Assembly (NCBI GenBank): GCA_046328715.1
Contig: JAXLWB010000008.1
Location: forward strand, 186,001-250,000
From: JAXLWB01 sp046328715
GTDB taxonomy: Bacteria > Chloroflexota > Anaerolineae > Caldilineales > Caldilineaceae
Direction of reading: 5' to 3'
Length of the DNA stretch: 64,000 nucleotides
Both the position numbers and the translations under genes were made by a program. Position 1 is the stretch's first letter. Every line of letters begins with the position of its first letter. This document shows, one piece after another, positions 26,660 through 33,428 of the stretch. The notes below the pieces were generated by a model. It did no database searches and was not told where the DNA came from. It was given only the letters and a program-made list of their open reading frames with translations.

Positions 26660-26706
26660 CTGACTAAAATAGCTTTTGCCTTTATTCTCGAATACATTTT
26701 AGTCAG
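26660..26706. repeat. Inverted repeat with 11-bp arms
   Basis: CTGACTAAAAT (26660-26670) and ATTTTAGTCAG (26696-26706), immediately beside the CPBP gene terminator. Confidence 0.5.
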
Positions 26707-26707
26707 G

Positions 26708-26741
26708 TCAAAAGGCGCTGAGTTCACTCAGCGCCTTTTGA
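26708..26741 (-). terminator. Terminator of the CPBP protease gene
   Basis: TCAAAAGGCGCTGAGT and ACTCAGCGCCTTTTGA form a 16-bp palindrome with two central bases, two bases beyond the protease stop on the minus strand. The TTTT lies in the stem end, and the plus strand also has a T-rich tail, so it could work both ways. Confidence 0.75.
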
Positions 26742-26743
26742 TT

Positions 26744-27769
26744 TTATGCGTGCTGCCGCAGTTTTTGTTCGACGATGGAACGATGACTATCGTAGTTGGC
26801 CAGTGGACGGTAGAGCGCTACATGATACTCCTGTTGATAGATCCACCAGACAATCAGCAATGACCCTAGGATCATAGCAATTACGCCTAGAAGCCCAGCC
26901 TCCGGTCCAAAGGCCCCACCCGTCCAGAGAGTAGGCCCGCCTTGTTTGATCGCAATAACCGAAACTTGATCAAACTTGTTGCCACTCACCGGGAAACTGA
27001 AGACTGTGCCCTGAAACAAGTTCCAGGTAAAGTGTAGCCCAATCGATACCCCTAATCGTCCACTTAAAATGTAACCCACACTTAAAAAGAAGCCTGCCAA
27101 ACCAATCGTGAACGTACTGGTCCAACTAACGTTTGGGTTATTCAGATGTAGCCAGCTAAACAGCCCCGACGACAACAGACTGCCGAACAAGATGGCCACC
27201 CGTTCATTGATGGGAGCAAAATGCAGCCCTTCGGCAAGGTTGCGAATCTGGTAGCCACGTGCCAGCAACTCTTCTTGGATGGCTACGGCGGTAAAAAGCA
27301 ACAACGGGCTCAGCAAGGCCGCAGCAAATGGAATTCCAATACGATGTACCTGAAAAACACCTGTAACTTCCACCCAGCCCAACGACCATTCCACCAGGAA
27401 GATCAAGGTCATCAAGAGCGAACCCAAAAGCAAACCGGCCAACAAGTCCAGCCACCACTGTCGCCCCATTTGAAAACCAAACTGGGAAAAGGGCCGCCGA
27501 TCAATCAATACGCCAATGATCCAGGTTGTAATCAGGATAGCCAGCATGCCGAGAAAAATAAAGACCGACTGGTGCGTAAAGGGCACGGGGCCGACCCAAA
27601 TCAGCGAATTGCTATCATGGCGATCGCCGATGAGATAGGTCGGCGAAAGTTGAGCAATCAAATAGCAGGCAAGCTGGATCGCAACTCTCCAACAAGCACG
27701 TATGCGCCTCTCCTGGCGATTCCAAAAAGGTGCAGCGAGCCAAGTCGCTTTACTTCTTTTGGTAGGCAT
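26744..27769 (-). CDS. CPBP-family intramembrane metalloprotease (Rce1/Abi-like)
   Basis: 341 residues with about eight membrane segments. The catalytic set is Glu166-Glu167-x3-Arg171 (QEELLARG), His208 (FSWLHLNNP) and His246 (GLHFTWN). Such membrane proteases process prenylated or secreted peptides, or act in bacteriocin self-immunity; no peptide gene is adjacent. It is monocistronic, ending at a good hairpin terminator. The 530 bases upstream lack a gene. Confidence 0.86.
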   Translation of the reverse strand: MPTKRSKATWLAAPFWNRQERRIRACWRVAIQLACYLIAQLSPTYLIGDRHDSNSLIWVGPVPFTHQSVFIFLGMLAILITTWIIGVLIDRRPFSQFGFQMGRQWWLDLLAGLLLGSLLMTLIFLVEWSLGWVEVTGVFQVHRIGIPFAAALLSPLLLFTAVAIQEELLARGYQIRNLAEGLHFAPINERVAILFGSLLSSGLFSWLHLNNPNVSWTSTFTIGLAGFFLSVGYILSGRLGVSIGLHFTWNLFQGTVFSFPVSGNKFDQVSVIAIKQGGPTLWTGGAFGPEAGLLGVIAMILGSLLIVWWIYQQEYHVALYRPLANYDSHRSIVEQKLRQHA

Positions 27770-28298
27770 AAAAGATATCTAAAAAAGCAGGGGTAGGCAA
27801 TGAGTTTCCTAGACATGCAACCTGCCTTGGTACCCTGCGATTCGTTTTACCGCTAGTTTTGCGTCCAACCTATTTTTCCTATTTTAACGCAAAATGCACC
27901 TTTTCTGCACGAACAAATATAGGTTACTGCGATATTGTCTACACTCACATGTTTCTATTGTACACTCACATAAATGCTATGAGATTTATTTGAAACTCTT
28001 TCGCCACTTCATACGTACTGATCACTGGCTTCACTCACTTCTAGCGAGTAAGCCGATGTAATCTAGTTGGGGCTGTGAATCATAAATTTGAAATCATTGA
28101 TTCACAAGCCACATTGTCGAGGAGTTTGAGGCCCCAGGCCAACCTTTTTGCAGGGAACATTTTATGGATTGGCGAGTTTGTTTTGCTGCATAACTTGGGA
28201 AATGGACCTCGGACGTATGTTACAACTGATTAGATGCTACGTTTTGATCATGAGGAGAACGCAGTTGTAACAATGAAGTAACGAAAGGATAAGAGATA
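27770..28298. other. Intergenic region upstream of the secreted-protein gene
   Basis: No credible gene. Two hairpins are visible. At 28071-28110, GGCTGTGAATCA folds on TGATTCACAAGCC. At 28219-28271, GTTACAACTG pairs with CAGTTGTAAC, ending 27 bases before the start codon at 28299. The second would lie in the leader RNA of that gene and could affect its translation. Confidence 0.4.
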
Positions 28299-29306
28299 AT
28301 GAATACTAAGATTGTTCCAACCTATTGGAAACCATTCACAACGGCCTTCCTGCTAGTCGCACTCTTGCTTGCACCGTTGAGTGCCTTCGCGGCAGGAATG
28401 ACACAGACCGACACAGTACGCGCTGCCGAGTTAAGTGGTACGCTTAATAGTTCAAATACTCGCCACTATTTAACCCTAGAGCCAAGTGAACGTGATGGTG
28501 AGGTCGTGTTGACGCTCACCTTTGGCCCGCAAAGTGACGGACGTGTTGCTAGCAAAGCGAATTTTTGGGTACTAAGCGAAACCGCACTGCAACAGACCGT
28601 AGATGCATCTGTGCCTTACTATCAAGTAGCCTTAGCGGCTGGCAGCCCAATCAGCGGCAAGAGTGATGATTACAAAGTTCAGGCGAATTTCAAAGTCACT
28701 GGCAAACAGCCCTATGTGGTGATTGTCTACAGCAAAGCGCCTGTAGCAGTAGACTATACCTTAACCGCTCAAAACGCCATGTTGGTTGATATGTCGGGCC
28801 AAACTCAAACTGCTGCTATGGCGACCGCTGCGGCTCCAGTCGCTGAACAAGCCACTGCAACTCCCACTGAAACGATGATGTCAGCAGCGCCCACAAGTGC
28901 GACTCCTACAGTCACAGCTTCGTTGCCAACTACAACTGTGAAGGATACCAAGCGCGTGCAAGGCACAAGCAATGGGAACGGCGAACAGCTTTATTACACA
29001 ATTGTTCCAGTCGACAATGATGAAGATGTCACCGTTAACTTCGACTACGATCCCAAGGACATTGGCGATCTGAACAGCCAGATCAACTTCTACATCTTTG
29101 ATACCAACGGATTAGATCAGCTGCGTGCAGGAGCACGTCCAGAGTTTGCCAACTTGGGTGCTGGTGGGCTTGTCAAGTCCGATGGAACAGCTCGCACTGC
29201 TACCTTCCGTGCTGTAGGCAAGCAGACCTACGTCGTGATGGTGATGAATCGCTCGAACGTTCCGGCTACCTTCACCCTCACCGTGAGCGGTGCAGACTTT
29301 CAATAG
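28299..29306 (+). CDS. Secreted two-domain protein of unknown function
   Basis: 335 residues. Signal peptide about 1-32 (hydrophobic core AFLLVALLLAPLSAFA). Two copies of a beta-rich domain of about 110-120 residues follow, near 45-165 and 222-335. Both contain a length-conserved pattern: opening strand with HYLTL or YYTIVP, then NFWVLS or NFYIFD, and a closing GKQPYVVIVYSKAP or GKQTYVVMVMNRS. They resemble pre-peptidase C-terminal-like domains. A Thr/Ala/Pro-rich linker lies between. Not recognised as a named family. It has its own leader hairpin and a strong terminator, and is convergent with a coiled-coil membrane protein gene. Confidence 0.75.
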   Translation: MNTKIVPTYWKPFTTAFLLVALLLAPLSAFAAGMTQTDTVRAAELSGTLNSSNTRHYLTLEPSERDGEVVLTLTFGPQSDGRVASKANFWVLSETALQQTVDASVPYYQVALAAGSPISGKSDDYKVQANFKVTGKQPYVVIVYSKAPVAVDYTLTAQNAMLVDMSGQTQTAAMATAAAPVAEQATATPTETMMSAAPTSATPTVTASLPTTTVKDTKRVQGTSNGNGEQLYYTIVPVDNDEDVTVNFDYDPKDIGDLNSQINFYIFDTNGLDQLRAGARPEFANLGAGGLVKSDGTARTATFRAVGKQTYVVMVMNRSNVPATFTLTVSGADFQ

Positions 29307-29340
29307 GCAGGTTATCGGTGCCTAATCGGGCATTGATACT

Positions 29341-29416
29341 ATGACCGGCACTTTTCGTGGTAGGCGAGCCTTCACGTTCTCTTACAACAACTTTGAACCG
29401 TGAAAGTGCCGGTCAT
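29341..29416. repeat. Long imperfect hairpin after the secreted-protein gene
   Basis: ATGACCGGCACTTTTC (29341-29356) pairs with GAAAGTGCCGGTCAT (29402-29416) with one bulge, and TTCACGTTC pairs with GAACCGTGAA inside. It lies 34 bases past the stop; it may help termination or be a small palindromic element. Confidence 0.6.
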
Positions 29417-29474
29417 GTTGAATTAAGCTGAAGTGTTACGGTTATTAGCGAACGATTGATAGACGAACGGTATA

Positions 29475-29516
29475 AAAAAACAACGGCGACGAAGTGATTC
29501 GTCGCCGTTGTTTTTT
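29475..29516. terminator. Bidirectional rho-independent terminator
   Basis: CAACGGCGACGAA and TTCGTCGCCGTTG form a 13-bp stem with a GTGA loop, flanked by six A on the left and six T on the right. It separates the convergent secreted-protein and coiled-coil genes and should end transcription from both sides. Confidence 0.92.
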
Positions 29517-29535
29517 ATTTAGTTTTGCTGCACGA

Positions 29536-30006
29536 CTACTTTGACTGCATCCCAGCCAGCGCTTCAGACAAGGCCTTAGTAAAGGCATCAAATTGCTGTC
29601 GGGTCGTTTCCAGTGTTGCAATGGAGGCGCTCAAATTCGAGATATCGCCATCTTGCTTGCTTAGTTCGTTGCGCAGATTGCCTTCGACAGTTGACAACTG
29701 TGTAGCAATATTCTGTGATTGAGTGGCAACCACATCCAAATTCTTGCTCACTGTGTCAACGTTTGCATCTACACGTTGTAATTTTGCCTCAAAGGTAGTC
29801 AAGCGTTCACCGCCGCTGAAACTGAGCGTGCCACCATTAATGATGGCTAAAACAAGCAGCGTCAACAGCATCCCCAGAATCGCTCCGCCAATCGCAGCCA
29901 AGAACATCGATAAGCTGTCTTGTGTAATGGCCTGATACTCAAGTTCGGGGGCATCCTTTTCTAAGGGCTTATTTTTCATTTCCAAGGCTTCGTTATGTAC
30001 ACTCAT
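29536..30006 (-). CDS. Small membrane-anchored coiled-coil protein
   Basis: 156 residues from the ATG at 30006 (MSVHNEALEM), preceded by AGAGGGAGCC; an upstream start at 30045 is less likely. A charged N-terminal 40 residues is followed by one membrane segment (about 46-70, FLAAIGGAILGMLLTLLVLAI). The rest is a long coiled coil with hydrophobic heptads (AKLQRVDANVDTVSKNLDVV onward). The topology resembles small division- or envelope-associated proteins, but no family is recognised. Shares a terminator with the convergent secreted protein. Confidence 0.7.
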   Translation of the reverse strand: MSVHNEALEMKNKPLEKDAPELEYQAITQDSLSMFLAAIGGAILGMLLTLLVLAIINGGTLSFSGGERLTTFEAKLQRVDANVDTVSKNLDVVATQSQNIATQLSTVEGNLRNELSKQDGDISNLSASIATLETTRQQFDAFTKALSEALAGMQSK

Positions 30007-30407
30007 TGGCTCCCTCTCTTTCAACAAATAATTGATACTTACCATTCAAACGATCGCCATTTGAGTAGGCTTTCATGCCAACTGGGATTAGGCAAAACAA
30101 TGATTCCTTACCAGGCATGACAGCTACAGCACCAGCAATCACTTGAGAACCTAACTTTCTTGAAAACTCGACTATCATAACTTGCAAAATGTCATTGAAA
30201 ATTAGGCGAAGATGAGCAATTTTCAAGCCAATGATGATGAGTGGAATCAATCAAAGTTGCTTGAATATACTTTTTTCGCTTGCATTTTCATTTGTGCGAA
30301 AATCCACAATCGACGTTGACAGAGTGTACTCCAGCAACGGCGATCCGTCAACACCGATTGCTCTACGATTTTCAAATCTACGTCAAATGATCGATTATAT
30401 CAACATC

Positions 30408-31685
30408 ATGGCAAGATCATCCAGCACAACATCTACTGCAAATTCAACAGGCGATCCGCTTACGCTCGACTCAGTCGACTTTCTTTTTTCTGCGCCTGCG
30501 AAAAAGGCGCTGACAAAACTACAGGGTGAAAACGTAGCGCCAGCCTACACCCTACAAATTCTGACTGAGTTGCGAAAAGAGTTTACCTCGACTGAGGCGG
30601 CCGCTCTGTTACGCTTGGCACAATTGCGGATAAAAGCGGCTGATAAATTTCCTCATGCGAGCGAGATGTTTTTTGTTGGCGAGGCACTGGAGCAAGCGAC
30701 TGCCTGGCAAGTTGCTCTGCAGCGAGCCCAAACCATTCATCGATCCGCCCCGCCCGGACCAATTCTCGATCTAGGTTGTGGCATCGGCGGTGACACACTG
30801 GCATTAGCACAATTTCGACAAGTGATCGCCTACGAGCGTGATCCGGTACGTATAGGCTTTGCGGCAGCCAATGCTCAGGTCTACCAAGTTGCCGACAAAA
30901 TCGAGTTTCGTTGCGCCGATTGGCAGGCTGTCATGGAAAGGCAAGAGCTACCCCATTCTGCCGCCGTCTTTGTCGATCCTGCACGGCGTGCTGACGGCAA
31001 ACGAATCTTTAGCCTGTATGAAATCGAGCCGCCGCTGCCCACATTGCTGGCATTACAACAACAGATCCCTCTGCTCGCAGCCAAAGTGATGCCAGGCGTA
31101 CAAGATGAAGAACTGCCAGATCAAAGTGCTGTACAATTTGTCAGCCATGAGGGAGTTTGCAAAGAAGCTGTGCTGTGGTTGGGGCACTGGCGAGCGCCAG
31201 ATAATACGTCCAAAACGTTGCCAAGTCGCTGGGCTACTGTCTACGATCAAGATCGGTGGTGGTCTATTACGAGCAGCAACAGAGCTGCGCCCGTAGGGAA
31301 TCTCCACTCGGGTCAATTTCTCTACGAGCCAGACCCTGCGGTCATTCGTTCGGGTGCGCTTTTTGAGCTGTGCGAACAACTGAACGCTCATCTTTTTGAC
31401 TCGCAGATTGCTTACTTGGTGAGCGATCATGCAGCCGAAAGCACGAATCCGTTTTATACTTACTTCGAGATCGAAGAAATTCATCCTTTCAGTCTGAAAC
31501 TACTCAATCAACGCCTGCGCGCTCTGGGCGTGGGCCAAGTTGAATTGAAAAAACGGGGTTTTCCCGAAGAACCTGAACGTTTACGCCCGCGCTTAACTTT
31601 AACTCCCGGTGGACGCCGCGCCGTCCTCTTTTTCACACGGCGCGGCGATGAACGATTAATGCTCATTGGAACGCGTTGTCGATGA
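30408..31685 (+). CDS. Class I SAM methyltransferase with THUMP-like C-terminal region
   Basis: About 425 residues if started at the ATG at 30408; 30387 is another possible ATG and the frame is open back to 30231. SAM motif ILDLGCGIGGDTLALA, then VFVDPARR, a signature of a bacterial RNA-methyltransferase-like family with a THUMP-like C-terminus (FEIEEIHPFSLKLLNQRL to KKRGFPEEPERLRPRL). Residues between, such as those near NTSKTLPSRW, are poorly conserved. Target is probably RNA, unproved. Its TGA stop overlaps the ATG of the Rieske gene (ATGA), so translation is coupled. Confidence 0.75.
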   Translation: MARSSSTTSTANSTGDPLTLDSVDFLFSAPAKKALTKLQGENVAPAYTLQILTELRKEFTSTEAAALLRLAQLRIKAADKFPHASEMFFVGEALEQATAWQVALQRAQTIHRSAPPGPILDLGCGIGGDTLALAQFRQVIAYERDPVRIGFAAANAQVYQVADKIEFRCADWQAVMERQELPHSAAVFVDPARRADGKRIFSLYEIEPPLPTLLALQQQIPLLAAKVMPGVQDEELPDQSAVQFVSHEGVCKEAVLWLGHWRAPDNTSKTLPSRWATVYDQDRWWSITSSNRAAPVGNLHSGQFLYEPDPAVIRSGALFELCEQLNAHLFDSQIAYLVSDHAAESTNPFYTYFEIEEIHPFSLKLLNQRLRALGVGQVELKKRGFPEEPERLRPRLTLTPGGRRAVLFFTRRGDERLMLIGTRCR

Positions 31686-32692
31686 ACTCACAGGATTTTT
31701 CTCATTCAAATTACGCTGGTCAATGGTATGTAGCCGCCTTTAGCAAAGCATTGAAGCCAGGTCAAACACTGGTCAAGACGATTGCTGATCAGGAAATTGT
31801 CTTTTGGCGCTCACTGGCAAAGGCGGAAGCAGACCAAGAACAACCCACAGTGGTGCAGGCGGCTTCTGCGGTTTGCCCACACTGGGGCGGGCCACTTGGC
31901 GAGGGAAAAGTTGGAGAAATTGGGAAATTGACCTGTCCCTGGCATGGCTGGCAATTTCTCCACGGCAGTTGCTTGGATCGCCCTCGACTCAAGTTGCCTC
32001 GCTATCTGGCCTATGATGACGGCCTGCTGCTTTGGGTCCGCCTACCGTGGGATGTGGATGAAATCAACGAGCCACCGCTACAAAGTCGCCCGCCAGCAAC
32101 ACGTTCCTTTGGCTTTGACATCCTAATTGAAAGTGACGTTTACCACGTTCAGGAGAATTATCTGGATTTTCTCCATCCAGCCGAGTATCACACTACCATC
32201 TTCAACCATTGCGCACACCTAGGGCGAGAACAGGAAGTGAACTTGGTTGAGTTAGGCTATAAGTTGCCCTTGGGCAAATCGCTGATTACCCGCACCAGGG
32301 TTTGGGGCCCAACACCTTACCAAGTACGCAACGAAGTCTATGAAGGATTAGGGGTTGGAATGGTGATTGAGAGCCATCTCACCCCACTCGCCGCCAATCG
32401 CACTCTGATTCACGAAATCTACCACGTCCCCGACGCCATCATTCCCCGTTATGGCTGGTCGATTATGCGTTACTTTATGAAAAAAGGAGCCGTCACCATT
32501 CGTCGCGAAGATGCGATCTTCTCCAAGCGACGGTACGAGCTACGCAAACGTGGCTTTGTCGATGGGCGTGGATTGCCGATCAACGGCAAAGTCGCTCCCT
32601 ATCGTAACGAGTGGGACGAAAGCGAAGAAGCAGAAATTGCCGCCGAAAAGTTAGAGAACCTGGTGGGGAAAAAGGCACCTAGCCATTGGTAA
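31682..32692 (+). CDS. Rieske non-heme iron oxygenase, alpha-subunit type
   Basis: 336 residues from the ATG at 31682. The Rieske [2Fe-2S] ligands are Cys65, His67 (CPHWGG) and Cys85, His88 (CPWHGW). The mononuclear iron site follows as Asp162-x2-His165-x4-His170 (LDFLHPAEYH) after the bridging Asn/Asp region. Such proteins hydroxylate or demethylate aromatic or lipid-like molecules with a separate reductase, which is not in the window. It overlaps the methyltransferase gene by four bases, an odd pairing that suggests co-expression. Confidence 0.85.
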   Translation: MNSQDFSHSNYAGQWYVAAFSKALKPGQTLVKTIADQEIVFWRSLAKAEADQEQPTVVQAASAVCPHWGGPLGEGKVGEIGKLTCPWHGWQFLHGSCLDRPRLKLPRYLAYDDGLLLWVRLPWDVDEINEPPLQSRPPATRSFGFDILIESDVYHVQENYLDFLHPAEYHTTIFNHCAHLGREQEVNLVELGYKLPLGKSLITRTRVWGPTPYQVRNEVYEGLGVGMVIESHLTPLAANRTLIHEIYHVPDAIIPRYGWSIMRYFMKKGAVTIRREDAIFSKRRYELRKRGFVDGRGLPINGKVAPYRNEWDESEEAEIAAEKLENLVGKKAPSHW

Positions 32693-32698
32693 ATCAAG

Positions 32699-32746
32699 TT
32701 GCAAGTTGCAGGTGACGCTTGATCCCTTGCAACCTGCAACTTGCAA
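32699..32746. repeat. Dispersed word repeat, family B, perfect 14-bp arms
   Basis: TTGCAAGTTGCAGG (32699-32712) and CCTGCAACTTGCAA (32733-32746) enclose 20 bases between the Rieske gene and pdxH. Genes on both sides run in the same direction, so it could act as a weak transcript-processing or stop signal. Confidence 0.75.
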
Positions 32747-32762
32747 CATTGATGTGAGGTAA

Positions 32763-33416
32763 ATGCTTGTGACAAACGAATTTACTGCGGTACGCAAAGA
32801 GTACGAACGAGGACGTCTGTTAGAGGTCAACGCACCTACTGACCCGCTAGTCATGTTTAACGAATGGATGGCCGAGGCGGTGGCTGCCAACATCCGTGAA
32901 CCGAATGCCATGACCGTGGCCACGGCGACACCCGACGGTCGCCCTTCGGCCCGGGTCATCTTGTTAAAAGGGGTCGATGCACGCGGTTTTTCCTTCTTCA
33001 CTAACTATGCCAGCCGCAAAGGAGAAGAACTGGCGGCCAATCCTTGGGTGGCACTCTGCTTTTGGTGGGGCGTGTTAGAACGCCAGATCCGTATCGAGGG
33101 CAAGATCGAAAAGTTGCCAGCGGAAGAGTCAGATGCCTACTATCAATCACGACCGTTCGGGGCGCGTGTGGGTGCCCATGCCTCGACACAAAGTCAAGTC
33201 ATCGCCAACCGTGATGTGTTAGAAGCTCGCTACTTCGAACTAATGGCGCACTACTCGGAAGAGAATCCGCCGCAGCGGCCTGCGCACTGGGGCGGGTATC
33301 TACTCCGCCCCTCGCTGATCGAATTCTGGCAAGGTGGACCGCATCGGTTACATGATCGGTTGCGCTATACAAGAGAAGATGACAGTGAGTGGAAGATTGA
33401 ACGTTTGTCTCCTTAA
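32763..33416 (+). CDS. pdxH: Pyridoxamine/pyridoxine 5'-phosphate oxidase
   Basis: FMN-dependent oxidase producing pyridoxal 5'-phosphate, 217 residues, the usual length. Recognised by NAMTVATATPDGRPSARVILLKG, FFTNYASRKGEELAANP, YYQSRPFGARVGAHAS and the C-terminal RLHDRLRYTR flavin-binding end. Homodimeric and cytosolic. Its stop codon is immediately followed by the ribosome site AAAGGG of the helicase gene, so the two are co-transcribed. Confidence 0.94.
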   Translation: MLVTNEFTAVRKEYERGRLLEVNAPTDPLVMFNEWMAEAVAANIREPNAMTVATATPDGRPSARVILLKGVDARGFSFFTNYASRKGEELAANPWVALCFWWGVLERQIRIEGKIEKLPAEESDAYYQSRPFGARVGAHASTQSQVIANRDVLEARYFELMAHYSEENPPQRPAHWGGYLLRPSLIEFWQGGPHRLHDRLRYTREDDSEWKIERLSP

Positions 33417-33428
33417 AGGGAAAGAACT

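Larger units (their letters stand above)
26104..26743. other. Gene-free, hairpin-rich stretch
   Basis: I see no credible gene in these 640 bases, which are richer in A+T than the neighbours. At least five hairpins are present: 26154-26219, 26236-26289, 26475-26496 (TCGCCGTG / CACGGCGA), 26660-26706 and 26708-26741. A small structured RNA or decayed mobile elements are possible. Confidence 0.5.
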
